The notes: generated from the sequence alone by a model not told the origin. Positions 8,145-16,690 are shown, counted from the first letter of the stretch. The stretch: DNA of 64,000 nucleotides from Actinospineispora eucalypti (GCA_014208095.1 JACHMT010000002.1:682001-746000), one strand, 5' to 3'. Numbers and translations are program-made.

Positions 8145-9040
8145 GTCTTCTCCACTCCTCCGACGCGGTTGGCCAGTCGGCCCAGTCCGGTGATGGTGAT
8201 CTCGACCAGGTCTCCCGGGGCCAGGAACCTGGGTGGGTCGAAGCCGATACCCACGCCGGCCGGGGTGCCGGTGGCGATCAGATCGCCCGGCAGCAGCGTG
8301 ATGCCGGCGGACAGCGTGGCGATCAGCTCGGGGATGTCGAAGATGAGGTCCTTGACCGGGGCTCGCTGGCGCGTTTCACCGTTCACCTCGGTGCACAGCT
8401 CGCAGGCGGTGATGTCGGTGATCTCGTCGGCGGTCACCGCGTACGGCCCCATCGGGCAATGCGTGTCCAGCGACTTGCCCAGCAGCCACTGCTTGTGGTC
8501 CCGCTGCAGGTCACGGGCGGTGACGTCGTTGAGGACGGTGTAGCCCCAGACGTGCTGGTACGCGTTCTCCCGGGTGATGCCCCGGCCGCCCGGGCCGATG
8601 ATCACGCACAGCTCGCCCTCGTAGTCCAGCTCGCTGGTGACCCCCGGGTGCGGGTCGATCACCGCGTCCGGGCCGACCACCGAGGTGGTGGCCTTGCTGA
8701 ACATGATCGGCCGCTCGGGCAGGGCCTCGGACCGGCTGGGCGTGTCGTAACCACTGCGGCCGAACTCGGCGGCGTGGTCGCGGTAGTTCTTGCCGACGCA
8801 GAACAGGTTGCGCCGGGGCACCGGGATCGGCGCGCGCAGCGTCACCTCGGCCAGCGGGATCGACGGCTGCCCGGCGACCCGCGCCGCCAGCACCGGCCCG
8901 ACAGTGGGCCACAGCTCGATCACTTCCAGCAACCCGGCCCCCGGCGGGAGGAGCGCACCGACATCGCGCACCAGGCCGGCCTCGGCGTCGACCACGCCCA
9001 CCCGGTCCGCGTCACCGGCGGAGAACGTCACCAGCTTCAT
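8141..9040 (-). CDS. Fumarylacetoacetate hydrolase family protein
   Basis: 299 residues. The C-terminal FAH domain has the NYRDHAAEFG motif, the metal-binding ELDYEGELCVIIG segment with E-x-E spacing, GYTVLNDVTARDLQ, and DLIATGTPAGVGIGFDPP. The family covers 2-hydroxyhepta-2,4-diene-1,7-dioate isomerases, acylpyruvases and related C-C hydrolases of aromatic degradation. I start at the ATG 9038-9040 (MKLVTF), the usual family N-terminus. It is first gene of a leftward three-gene operon, divergent from the GntR regulator, with repeats GACCAAT reaching to within 5 bp of its start. Confidence 0.88.
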   Translation of the reverse strand: MKLVTFSAGDADRVGVVDAEAGLVRDVGALLPPGAGLLEVIELWPTVGPVLAARVAGQPSIPLAEVTLRAPIPVPRRNLFCVGKNYRDHAAEFGRSGYDTPSRSEALPERPIMFSKATTSVVGPDAVIDPHPGVTSELDYEGELCVIIGPGGRGITRENAYQHVWGYTVLNDVTARDLQRDHKQWLLGKSLDTHCPMGPYAVTADEITDITACELCTEVNGETRQRAPVKDLIFDIPELIATLSAGITLLPGDLIATGTPAGVGIGFDPPRFLAPGDLVEITITGLGRLANRVGGVEKT

Positions 9041-9044
9041 TCGG

Positions 9045-9130
9045 AACCAATCGTGACCAATTACGACCAATCTGACTGGCCTGAACCGTACGCTCTGCCC
9101 GCAAATTTGGCTAATTGGTCTCGATTGGTC
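9045..9130. promoter_or_regulatory. Phased heptamer operator array between FAH operon and GntR gene
   Basis: AACCAAT at 9045-9051, GACCAAT at 9055-9061 and GACCAAT at 9065-9071 repeat every 10 bp. Beyond a 42-bp spacer the reverse complement ATTGGTC occurs at 9114-9120 and 9124-9130, also 10 bp apart. The left group abuts the FAH start and the right group lies 23 bp before the gntR start. The 10-bp phase places all copies of each group on one DNA face. Confidence 0.7.
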
Positions 9131-9153
9131 CCAGCTGAGCTACACTCCGCGCC

Positions 9154-9813
9154 ATGACCGTGGAGCGCTCGTTGCGCGCCCTGCTCGCCGAGGGCGGCGA
9201 ACGCGGCGCCTTCACACCCGGCGCCAAGCTGCCCCCGGAGCGGGACCTGGTGCGCCTGCTCGACGCGCCCCGCAGCGCGGTCCGGCGCGCACTGGACTCC
9301 CTGGAGCGCGAGGGCACCGTGATCCGCCAGGTCGGACGGGGCACCTTCCTGTCCGACACCGCACCCCTGCGCTCCGACGGCGCGCCGGCCAACACCAGCC
9401 CGGCCGAAATCATGCAGGTGCGGCAACTGCTGGAACCGCAGGTGGCCACGCTGGCCGCGCGCGTGGCCACCCAGGCCGACCTGGACCGCATCTCCGAGTG
9501 CCTACAGGGCGGCGCCGGCGCCGACAGCTTCGAGAGTTTCGAGCGGTGGGACGCCAAGCTGCACCGGGCCATCGCGGCCGCCGCGCACAACGGGCTGCTG
9601 ATGAACATGTTCGAGGTGATGAACACCGCCCGCGCGCTCCCGGTGTGGGGCAGCCTCAAGCGGCGAACCTCCACCCCCGAGCTGCGCCTCTGCTACCACG
9701 AGGAGCACACCGCGATCGTGTCCGCGCTGCTCGACCGGGACCCGCAAGGCGCCGGGGAGAACATGCGCGTCCACCTGCAACACGTCTCGGACAGTCTCCT
9801 GGGACGTCACTGA
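9154..9813 (+). CDS. GntR family regulator, FadR subfamily (FCD domain)
   Basis: 219 residues. An N-terminal winged helix (about residues 1-68: PGAKLPPERDLVRLLDAPRSAVRRALDSLEREG) is followed by a helical FCD domain, with its metal-binding Asp/His set spread over DAKLHRAI and the EHTAIVSALLDRD helix. FCD domains bind small organic acids. The regulator is divergent from the FAH - hydrolase - amidohydrolase operon, and a phased repeat array lies between them; control of that operon by a carboxylate intermediate is inferred. Its last 7 bp overlap the convergent histidine-kinase gene. Confidence 0.88.
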   Translation: MTVERSLRALLAEGGERGAFTPGAKLPPERDLVRLLDAPRSAVRRALDSLEREGTVIRQVGRGTFLSDTAPLRSDGAPANTSPAEIMQVRQLLEPQVATLAARVATQADLDRISECLQGGAGADSFESFERWDAKLHRAIAAAAHNGLLMNMFEVMNTARALPVWGSLKRRTSTPELRLCYHEEHTAIVSALLDRDPQGAGENMRVHLQHVSDSLLGRH

Positions 9814-10895
9814 GCGGGTAGTTGCACCGTGACGCGGAGTCCTCCGGCGGCGCGGGGGGCGAGGGTGAGGGTTCCGTCGTGGGCCTGGGTGATGGTCTTG
9901 ACGATCGCCAGGCCGAGGCCGACACCCGCATGGTCGGTGCGGATGCGTTCGGTGCCGCGCTGGAACGGCTCGGCCAGCGTGGAAACCAACTCCCGCGTGA
10001 GCTTCTCGCCGGTGTTCTCGACGGTGAGCACCACGCACTTGGGGTAAACGCTGGTGGTCACCCACACGGCGCCCTGGTCCGACTGGTTGTGGGCGATCGC
10101 GTTGTGGATGAGGTTCGTGGTCAGCTGCAGCAGGAGCGCGGGTGAGCCGGTGGTGGGGGTGATGTCGCCGGAGGTCTCGATGGTGACGCCGTGCTTCTCC
10201 GCGAGGGGGAGGAGCGTTTCGGTGGCTTCTTCCGCGATGAGGGACAGGTCGACGGGTTCGCGGGTGAAGGACCGCTGGTCGGCCCGGCTGAGCAGGAGCA
10301 GCGCTTCGGTGAGGTCGATCGCTCGGGTGTTCACGGCGTAGAGGCGGTCGACGAGCTCGCCGGCGTCGGGGTTCGGGTCGTTGCGGGCCACGTCGAGGAG
10401 TGTCTGGGTGATCGCCAGCGGGGTGCGCAGTTCGTGGGAGGCGTTGGCGGCGAACCGCCGCTGTTCGGCCACGTGCGCCTCGAGCCGCCCGAGCATGGTG
10501 TCGAAGGCGTCGGCGAGCTCGCGGAACTCGTCGCGGCGCCCCGGTAGCCGGATCCGGTGGGAGAGCGACCCGTTCGCGGCCACGCGGGTGGCATCGGCGA
10601 TGCGGGTCAGCGGGGCGAGCATGCGGCCGGCCAGGAACCAACCGCCCACCAGGCCGAACACCAGCAGGAACGCCAGCACCGCCGCGGCCGCCTGCCCGAA
10701 GATGACCGGGCCGTAGTTGGTCGGGTCGAAGGCGCGCAGCAGGTCGGGGAGGTAGGGCACGAACACGCGGGCGGACGCGTCCCGCATGAGGAACACCCAG
10801 GCGGCGGTGAGCAGCAGGGCACCGGCGAGCATGAGGAACCCGGCGTAGCTGAGGGTGAGTTTGAGGCGGACGCTCAAACCGGGTTGCCGGTTCAC
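9807..10895 (-). CDS. Sensor histidine kinase (HAMP, HisKA, HATPase)
   Basis: 362 residues. Two membrane helices (about 13-36 and 68-90) flank a short extracytoplasmic loop of about 30 residues. A HAMP domain follows, then the H box with the phosphorylated His near 154 (NASHELRTPLA), the N box (NLIHNAIAHN, about 261-270) and the G box (GVGLGL, about 324-329). The start overlaps the stop of the response-regulator gene (10892-10895), so they are one operon. The small sensor loop suggests detection within or close to the membrane. The divergent lipoprotein/peptidase/ABC genes are the likely target. Confidence 0.92.
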   Translation of the reverse strand: MNRQPGLSVRLKLTLSYAGFLMLAGALLLTAAWVFLMRDASARVFVPYLPDLLRAFDPTNYGPVIFGQAAAAVLAFLLVFGLVGGWFLAGRMLAPLTRIADATRVAANGSLSHRIRLPGRRDEFRELADAFDTMLGRLEAHVAEQRRFAANASHELRTPLAITQTLLDVARNDPNPDAGELVDRLYAVNTRAIDLTEALLLLSRADQRSFTREPVDLSLIAEEATETLLPLAEKHGVTIETSGDITPTTGSPALLLQLTTNLIHNAIAHNQSDQGAVWVTTSVYPKCVVLTVENTGEKLTRELVSTLAEPFQRGTERIRTDHAGVGLGLAIVKTITQAHDGTLTLAPRAAGGLRVTVQLPAQ

Positions 10896-11629
10896 GGTCT
10901 CTCCTCGCTGTCGTCTGCTCGCTCCGGCAAGCTTCGCTCGGTGTCGTCTGCTCGCTCCGCCAAGCTTCGCTCGGTCTCGATGCGGTAGCCGGCGCCGGCG
11001 ACGGTGGTGATGATCGCGGGTTCGCCGAGGCGTTTGCGCAGGGCCGAGACGGTGATGCGCACGGCGTTGGTGAAGGGGTCGGCGTTCTCGTCCCAGGCTC
11101 GTTCCAGGAGATCTTCGGCGCTGACTACCCCGCCTTCGGCGGCCACGAGGACCTCGAGCACGGCGAACTGTTTGCGGGTGAGCGCGACGTACCGGCCGGC
11201 GCGGTAGACCTCGCGGCGGAACGGGTCCAGACGCAGGCCGGCGAGCTCCCGCACGGGTGGCCGGTTGTGGGCGCGCCGGCGGTCCAGCGCCCGCAGCCGG
11301 AGCACGAGCTCCCGGAGCTCGACGGGTTTGGTGAGGTAGTCGTCGGCGCCGAGCCCGAACCCGCTGGCCTTGTCGTCGAGCCGGTCGGCGGCGGTGAGCA
11401 TGAGGATCGGCGTGCCGCGGCCGGAGGCGACGATGCGTTCGGCGACCTCGTCACCGGAAGGCCCGGGGATGTCCCGGTCGAGCACGGCGATGTCGTAGGC
11501 GTTGTAGCCCAGCAGCTCCAGGGCGGTGTCGCCGTCACCGGCGATGTCGGCCGCGATCGCTTCCAGGCGCAGCCCATCGCGAATGGCCTCGGCCAACAAC
11601 GGTTCGTCCTCGACGATCAACACCCGCAT
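10892..11629 (-). CDS. OmpR/PhoB-type response regulator
   Basis: 245 residues. The receiver domain has the acidic pair E7/D8, phosphoacceptor D51 (VLDRDIPG) and K101 (DDYLTKP). A C-terminal winged helix follows (LTRKQFAVLEVLV, then DPFTNAVRITVSALRKRLG and GAGYRIE). The C-terminus carries an extra tail of two 11-residue repeats (ERSLAERADDT and ERSLPERADDS), produced by a 33-bp tandem duplication. It is first in an operon with the kinase and divergent from the lipoprotein gene. Confidence 0.93.
   Translation of the reverse strand: MRVLIVEDEPLLAEAIRDGLRLEAIAADIAGDGDTALELLGYNAYDIAVLDRDIPGPSGDEVAERIVASGRGTPILMLTAADRLDDKASGFGLGADDYLTKPVELRELVLRLRALDRRRAHNRPPVRELAGLRLDPFRREVYRAGRYVALTRKQFAVLEVLVAAEGGVVSAEDLLERAWDENADPFTNAVRITVSALRKRLGEPAIITTVAGAGYRIETERSLAERADDTERSLPERADDSEERP
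10911..10976. repeat. 33-bp tandem duplication inside the response-regulator 3' end
   Basis: Two copies of a 33-bp unit (10911-10943 and 10944-10976) match at 31 of 33 positions. Each encodes 11 residues, so the reading frame is kept. They contain an AAGCTTCGCTCGG core and form a charged tail beyond the DNA-binding domain. Confidence 0.85.
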
Positions 11630-11653
11630 AGGCCCGGGATGCTACGAGGCGGC

Positions 11654-11671
11654 GCATATCGCCGGCATATC
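11654..11671. promoter_or_regulatory. Direct repeat, likely response-regulator binding site
   Basis: GCATATC occurs at 11654-11660 and again at 11665-11671, an 11-bp period, in the 89-bp gap between the divergent response-regulator and lipoprotein genes. OmpR/PhoB-type proteins bind such 11-bp direct repeats as head-to-tail dimers. A degenerate third copy may lie near 11677 (GCGGATAC). Confidence 0.5.
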
Positions 11672-11718
11672 AAAAAGCGGATACGGGCCGGCAACACCGC
11701 GCCGCCTTGACTGCGGGC

Positions 11719-12054
11719 ATGACCTCCAGCCAACCGGCACGGCTCCTGACCGCCATCGCCCTGGTCGCCCTCATCGGCACGGGCTGCTCGACCGCACCCG
11801 CCGCGACCGGCGGCCCCACCGGCGACATCGGCGACCGGACGGGCCCCCAGGGGCCCGCCCCGAGCCCCGCCGAGCTGCAAGTACTGCTGAAGGAACGCCG
11901 CGAGTCCGCCAGGTGCATGCGCGAGAACGGTGTGCAGGACTTCCCGGACCCCGACGCCAACGGGCACATCCTGTACTACGGCGACGACCCGGACATGAAG
12001 TCCGCGAGCGAGAAGTGTGACGCCCTCGCGCACCCGGGCCAGGCCCCGAAGTGA
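11719..12054 (+). CDS. Small secreted lipoprotein-like protein
   Basis: 111 residues from the ATG at 11719 (an upstream TTG at 11707 is in frame). A hydrophobic signal segment ends ALIGTGC; the lipobox is imperfect (Gly at -3), so lipidation is likely rather than certain. The mature part has RCMRENGVQDFPDPDANGHI, a motif I know from small actinobacterial proteins encoded with two-component systems and MacB-like transporters. Two further-spaced Cys residues could form a disulphide. It is first gene of the probable lipoprotein - M15 peptidase - ABC operon. Confidence 0.7.
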   Translation: MTSSQPARLLTAIALVALIGTGCSTAPAATGGPTGDIGDRTGPQGPAPSPAELQVLLKERRESARCMRENGVQDFPDPDANGHILYYGDDPDMKSASEKCDALAHPGQAPK

Positions 12055-12092
12055 GCCGGACGACCTGGCCGCCGGCCCGTAGCCGCGACCAT

Positions 12093-12197
12093 TTAGCCGC
12101 GACCGGCGGCGACGACGGGTTCGGCGACCACTTCCCGACGCAACCCATTGCGGTCGGTCGACGCCAGGTAGGGCTCATCCTCGACGCGCGGCACGCG
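12093..12197 (-). pseudogene. Remnant of a response-regulator gene (first ~34 codons only)
   Basis: Reading leftward from 12200, the sequence gives TRVPRVEDEPYLASTD then RNGLRREVVAEPVVA, ending in TAA at 12093-12095. This aligns with the N-terminus of the nearby regulator at 10892-11629 (MRVLIVEDEPLLAEAIRDGL). The VEDEP acidic pocket and the RNGLRRE helix are kept. The expected ATG has become ACG, and a GGACGGAGGA ribosome-site-like sequence remains just upstream. Everything past the first helix is missing. I read it as the stump of a deleted two-component gene that once faced the M15/ABC genes. Confidence 0.65.
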
Positions 12198-12254
12198 CGT
12201 CCTCCGTCCCGCCGCGCGGCAGTCCGCCCCGGGCGATCGACGGTCTTCGTAGCG

Positions 12255-12797
12255 ATGGCTTTGGTCATCGCAGCGATCGTCGGGGTCCTCGGTTACCAGA
12301 CGTGGCCGACCTCGTCCGGCGCCCCACGCTCCGACCGCGCCGCCGGCAAGGCCGACGGTGTCGTCCCCGAGGGCGTGACGGTCTTCGACGACGAGTTCCC
12401 GGCCGTGGCCGAGCTCGACCCGAGCCTGCTCAAGGCGCTGCGCCGGGCCGCGAAGGAGGCCCGGAAAGACGGGATCACGGTCTACGTCACCAGCGGCTGG
12501 CGTTCCCGGGAGTACCAGAACCAGCTGCTCCGCGAGGCCGTCGGCAAGTACGGCACGGCGAAGGAGGCCGCCCGATGGGTGGCCACCGCGGACACGTCCC
12601 GGCACGTGTCGGGGGACGCCGTCGACGTCGGCCCCACCGAGGCCACCGTCTGGCTGTCGCGGCACGGCGCCGAGTACGGGCTGTGCCAGATCTACCGCAA
12701 CGAACCCTGGCACTTCGAACTGCGCCCCGACGCCGCCCGCCGCGGCTGCCCGCGCCCGTACGCCGACCCCACACACGATCCGAGGATGCGCAAGTGA
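12255..12797 (+). CDS. Membrane-anchored M15 family D-Ala-D-Ala carboxypeptidase (VanY-like)
   Basis: 180 residues from ATG 12255. An N-terminal anchor helix (residues 1-14) precedes an extracytoplasmic peptidase domain with SGWRS (80-84), the zinc motif S-x-H-x-x-G-x-A-x-D (H117, D124) and PWHFE (zinc ligand H153). The enzyme trims the terminal D-Ala of peptidoglycan stems. A GTG at 12051 overlapping the previous stop would add 68 residues, but that stretch is antisense to the response-regulator remnant and looks non-native, so I prefer 12255. Its stop overlaps the ABC ATPase GTG. Confidence 0.82.
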   Translation: MALVIAAIVGVLGYQTWPTSSGAPRSDRAAGKADGVVPEGVTVFDDEFPAVAELDPSLLKALRRAAKEARKDGITVYVTSGWRSREYQNQLLREAVGKYGTAKEAARWVATADTSRHVSGDAVDVGPTEATVWLSRHGAEYGLCQIYRNEPWHFELRPDAARRGCPRPYADPTHDPRMRK

Positions 12798-13507
12798 CCA
12801 GAATGCTCGGCACCCCCCCGCCCGCCACCGCGCCGATCCTGGCGGCCAGCGCGCGCGGGCTGACCAAGACCTACGGCCGGGGCGACACCGAGGTGCACGC
12901 CCTGCGCGGGATCGACCTCGACCTGCCCCGGGGTAGGTTCACCGCGGTCATGGGGCCGAGCGGGTCGGGGAAGTCCACGCTGATGCACTGCCTGGCCGGG
13001 CTCGACCAGGCCACCGGCGGCACGGTCACCGTGGCCGGCACCGACCTCGGAGCGCTCGACGACGACGCGCGCACGATCTTCCGCCGCGAGCACATCGGGT
13101 TCGTGTTCCAGTCGTTCAACCTGCTGCCGATGCTCACCGCAGTGCAGAACATCCTGCTTCCTCTGGAGCTGGGCGGCGACCCGGTCGACCAGGCCACCCG
13201 GGAGCGCGCGCACACCCTCGCCGACACCCTCGGCGTGGCCGACCGGCTCGACCACCGGCCCTCGGAGCTGTCCGGCGGCCAGCAGCAGCGGGTCGCTATC
13301 GCCCGCGCACTGGTCACCCGCCCGGACCTGCTGTTCGCCGACGAGCCCACCGGGAACCTGGACAGCGCCAGCTCGGCCGAGGTGCTGGAGCATCTGCGCC
13401 GGTCGGTGCGCGAGCTCGGCCAGACCGTCGTGATGGTCACCCATGACCGGGTCGCGGCGAGCCAGGCCGACGATGTGGTCGCCATGCGGGACGGGCGGAT
13501 CGCCTGA
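12794..13507 (+). CDS. ABC transporter ATP-binding protein (MacB/LolD type)
   Basis: 237 residues. Walker A is GPSGSGKST (54-62), the Q loop is FVFQSFNLLP, the signature is LSGGQQ (159-164), Walker B is LLFADEPTGNLD (179-190) and the switch His is in VMVTHD. DEPTGNLD is characteristic of the MacB/LolD/FtsE branch. GTG 12794 overlaps the peptidase stop; an ATG nine bases in is an alternative. It shares one base with the following permease start (TGATG), so translation is coupled. Confidence 0.93.
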   Translation: MTRMLGTPPPATAPILAASARGLTKTYGRGDTEVHALRGIDLDLPRGRFTAVMGPSGSGKSTLMHCLAGLDQATGGTVTVAGTDLGALDDDARTIFRREHIGFVFQSFNLLPMLTAVQNILLPLELGGDPVDQATRERAHTLADTLGVADRLDHRPSELSGGQQQRVAIARALVTRPDLLFADEPTGNLDSASSAEVLEHLRRSVRELGQTVVMVTHDRVAASQADDVVAMRDGRIA

Positions 13508-15969
13508 TGCGTACCGTCTTCCGCGCGTCGCTGCGCCTCTACGCCCGCCGCTACGTCGCGGCGGCGGTCGCGGTGACCGCCTCGGTCGCCTTCATCGCCG
13601 TGATCGGCGTGCTCACGTCCGGGGCCCGCGCCGGGTTCATGGAGAACTCCGGGGCGCCGTACCGCGGCGCCGACCACGTGGTCCGGGCCCCGGAGGACGG
13701 GCACTCGCGGGGCCCGGCATGTTGCCCCGACACCCTGGACCTTTCGGACGCGATCGAGCTCGTCGACCGCCTCGGCGAGAACGCATCCGGGCTGGGCCGG
13801 GTCAACCTGCCGGCGCACCGGGAAGGCGGCGCGCCGATCGGCTCGGGCGGCCGCCGGGGCGAGACGACCGTGGGGCCGATCGCCGCCTCCGAGGACCTGC
13901 GCTGGCAGCGGCTCGTCTCGGGCCGCTGGGCGGAACGCACGGGCGAGGCGGTGATGCACGTGTGGGACGCGCAGGCCCAGGAGGTCGCGGTCGGCGAGCG
14001 GATCCGGGTCGGGGAGGGCGCCGCCGCGACCGACCTGGAAGTGGTCGGCCTCGTGGTGTCCCCCACCACCTGGACCCAGGCCTCGATGTACGTCACGTGG
14101 CCGCAGTACCTGCGGTGGCGCGACCAGCCCACATTCCACGTGGGCAGCGTGGCGGTGCGCGGGGAGGTGGGTCCGGTCCCGGAAGGCATGCGGGTGTGGA
14201 GGGCGGACGACTACGTCAGGGAGGGCCTGACCAGGCTCAACAACAAAACGGACATGATCACCTTGATGATGCTGCTGTTCGCCGGGGTCGCGCTCGTGGT
14301 CTCGGTCCTGGTCGTGGCCAACACGTTCTCCATCCTGTTCGCCGGGCGCCTGCGCGACTTCGCCCTGCTGCGCTGCGTCGGCGCGACCCGGCGGCAGGTG
14401 CTGGGTTCGGTACGCCGAGAAGCGGCCGCCGTCGGCGTGCTCGCGTCGCTGGCCGGGACGCTGGCCGGCACCGGGCTCGGCTACGGCCTGCTCCCCCTGA
14501 TCAACACCCTTGCCCTCACCACCCCACTGGCCGCCCCCGCGCCGCCGGTGCCCTGGCTGCTGGGCGGGTTCGCCGGCGGCCTGCTCGTCACCGTGGTCGC
14601 GTCCTGGCTGCCGACCCGGCAGGTGGTCGGGGTGAGCCCGCTGGCGGCGCTACGCCCGAGGGCCGCACTCCACGCGCACACCTCCACCGGCCGGGCCCGG
14701 CTGGCGCTCGCCGCGCTGCTGTTGGTCACCGGGCTGGCCCTGCTCGCGGTGGCAATTGTCGGCCACGGCACGGTGTTCATGGTGGCCGGCGGAGGATCGG
14801 TGTTCACCGGTGTGCTGCTGCTCGGGCCGGTGCTCGTTCCCCGCCTGGTCCGGGTCGCCGGCGCGCTGCTGGGTCCGCCCGCGCGGCTGGCGACCGAGAA
14901 CGCCGTGCGCAACCCGCGCCGGACCGCCGCCACCACCGCCGCCCTGCTGGTCGGGGTCACCCTGACGACCGCCGTGCTCACCGGGATGGCCACCTGGCGG
15001 GCCGGAATGGACGAGGTGCGAGTCCGGCACAACCCCATCGACGCCTCGCTCACCTCGCTCGACAAGCCGGTCACCACCGACCTCCTCGACCGGGTGCGTC
15101 GCACCCCCGGGGTCGAGCGGGCCATCACCGTGGACGGCGCCGTGGCCCGGATCACCGGGTTCGACACCCCGATACCGCTGCTCACCGCGCCCGACGCGTC
15201 GCGGGTGGCCCGCGACGGCGGGTCGTTCGCCCAGATCGAGCAACCGGGGACGATCAGGCTCGACCTGGGAGCCTTCGTGGACCCCCGCGTCAAGCCCGGT
15301 GACCTGGTCACCGTGGGCGTCGACGACCGCCACGCCCAGCTGAAGGTCATCTCCCTCTCCGGCTGGGGGCAGGCCGGCATAGTCGCGCCCGAGACGCTGG
15401 CCCGGCTCACCGACGCCCCCGAACCGAGGGTCATCTGGGTCCGCGCCACCGAGGGCGTCGACCCGCTCCGGCTGGTCGACGACCTGGACGGGCTGGCCGA
15501 TGCGGCCGGCGCGAAGCTGGAGGACCGGCTGCAGGCCCAGGCGGCGGCGAACCGGGAGCGAGACATCCTGGCCGGCGCGGCGCTCGGCCTGCTCGGCATC
15601 TCCGTGGCGATCGCCCTGGTCGGGATCGCCAACACCCTGGGGCTGTCCGTGCTCGAACGCGCCCGCGAGCACGCGCTGCTGCGCGCGCTCGGGCTCACCC
15701 GAGGCCAGCTGCGGCGGATGCTGGCCACCGAGGCGGTGCTGCTGTCGGTGGTGGCCACCCTGCTCGGCACCGCGATCGGCATCGGGTTCGCCTGGGTCGG
15801 CTACGAGACATTCGTGAAGCGGGCACTCCCCCGCGCCACCATGCACATCCCCTGGCCGTCACTCGGCGCCGTCGTCCTCATCGCCGCACTGGCCGGGCTA
15901 CTCGCCTCGGTCGTCCCGGCCCGCCGGGCCGCCCGGGTGACCCCGGCCGAGGGGCTGTCCCTCGATTGA
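13507..15969 (+). CDS. ABC transporter permease, duplicated FtsX-like domains
   Basis: 820 residues with the two-module FtsX topology: an N-terminal helix (about 14-36), a large extracytoplasmic domain, three helices near 255-370, a central helix pair near 395-445, another helix and extracytoplasmic domain, and three C-terminal helices. Each module has the FtsX signature (DFALLRCVGATRRQV and EHALLRALGLTRGQL). Such transporters use a mechanotransmission mechanism to export envelope compounds or drive peptidases. Location after a D-Ala-D-Ala peptidase and next to a two-component system suggests cell-wall stress defence. Confidence 0.92.
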   Translation: MRTVFRASLRLYARRYVAAAVAVTASVAFIAVIGVLTSGARAGFMENSGAPYRGADHVVRAPEDGHSRGPACCPDTLDLSDAIELVDRLGENASGLGRVNLPAHREGGAPIGSGGRRGETTVGPIAASEDLRWQRLVSGRWAERTGEAVMHVWDAQAQEVAVGERIRVGEGAAATDLEVVGLVVSPTTWTQASMYVTWPQYLRWRDQPTFHVGSVAVRGEVGPVPEGMRVWRADDYVREGLTRLNNKTDMITLMMLLFAGVALVVSVLVVANTFSILFAGRLRDFALLRCVGATRRQVLGSVRREAAAVGVLASLAGTLAGTGLGYGLLPLINTLALTTPLAAPAPPVPWLLGGFAGGLLVTVVASWLPTRQVVGVSPLAALRPRAALHAHTSTGRARLALAALLLVTGLALLAVAIVGHGTVFMVAGGGSVFTGVLLLGPVLVPRLVRVAGALLGPPARLATENAVRNPRRTAATTAALLVGVTLTTAVLTGMATWRAGMDEVRVRHNPIDASLTSLDKPVTTDLLDRVRRTPGVERAITVDGAVARITGFDTPIPLLTAPDASRVARDGGSFAQIEQPGTIRLDLGAFVDPRVKPGDLVTVGVDDRHAQLKVISLSGWGQAGIVAPETLARLTDAPEPRVIWVRATEGVDPLRLVDDLDGLADAAGAKLEDRLQAQAAANRERDILAGAALGLLGISVAIALVGIANTLGLSVLERAREHALLRALGLTRGQLRRMLATEAVLLSVVATLLGTAIGIGFAWVGYETFVKRALPRATMHIPWPSLGAVVLIAALAGLLASVVPARRAARVTPAEGLSLD

Positions 15970-16052
15970 CACCCGCGCCACGTGGACGAGGGCTTATGAA
16001 TCCGGGGTTCTCAGCTATGGAGGGTCTGGCCGCGAGCGGGTTGGCTGAAGCC

Positions 16053-16583
16053 ATGACTAACGGAGGTACGCCGGAACCGCGCGGGCGGCTGAGATCCGCC
16101 GGCCTGTTGCTGGCGACGGTGGCCGCGGGGCTGCAGGCCGGCACCTACTTCATCTTCGGTTTCGGGGTGATGCCCGGGCTGGCGCTGGGCGACGACCGCA
16201 CCTTCGTCGCGGCGATGCAGCAGTTCAACGTGTCGTTCATGAACCCGTGGTTCCTCGGCAGCTTCCTCGCCGCGCCGCTGCTGGCCCTGGTCGCGGTCGT
16301 ACTCCACCTGGGCACGCGGTCGGCGACACTGCACTGGGCGGTGGTCGGGTTCCTGGGCGCGGCGGCCACCTTCGTGGTGACCGGGGTGGTGCACATCCCG
16401 CTCAACGAGGCCATCGACGCCGCCGGGCCACCGGACCGCATCAGCGACCTGGGCGCCGTCCGGGCGGCGCACGAGGCCACCTGGGTCTCTTGGAACCTGG
16501 TGCGCGTCCTGACCTCCACCGCATCGCTGGCCGCGCTGGCCTACGCCTCGCTCAGGTGCCGGCCCAGCACCAGTTCTTCCTGA
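16053..16583 (+). CDS. DUF1772 (anthrone oxygenase-like) membrane protein
   Basis: 176 residues with four hydrophobic helices (about 12-35, 65-85, 95-118 and 155-172). The first helix carries GLQAGTYFIFGFGVMPGL, then a QQFN segment, then VVHIPLNEAID, the family's characteristic N-x-x-x-D/E loop. Upstream ATGs at 15996 (with a better GAGG site) and 16017 would add a non-conserved leader. Function unproven; relatives act as cofactor-free anthrone oxygenases or as membrane proteins of unknown role. Only 83 bp separate it from the ABC permease, so read-through is possible. Confidence 0.75.
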   Translation: MTNGGTPEPRGRLRSAGLLLATVAAGLQAGTYFIFGFGVMPGLALGDDRTFVAAMQQFNVSFMNPWFLGSFLAAPLLALVAVVLHLGTRSATLHWAVVGFLGAAATFVVTGVVHIPLNEAIDAAGPPDRISDLGAVRAAHEATWVSWNLVRVLTSTASLAALAYASLRCRPSTSSS

Positions 16584-16651
16584 GCAACACCGCCCGCGAC
16601 CTGACCGACGAGCAGGAAATCCCGGGTACTGACCCAGCAGGTCGCGAGGGC

Positions 16652-16690
16652 GCTCAGCCCCGGCTCCCCCGACGGCCGCCGGGGCTGAGC
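16652..16690. terminator. Strong hairpin terminator after the DUF1772 gene
   Basis: GCTCAGCCCCGG (16652-16663) pairs perfectly with CCGGGGCTGAGC (16679-16690), a 12-bp stem with a 15-base loop. It lacks a T run, as is common in high-GC actinobacteria. It can stop transcripts from both sides. Confidence 0.65.
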
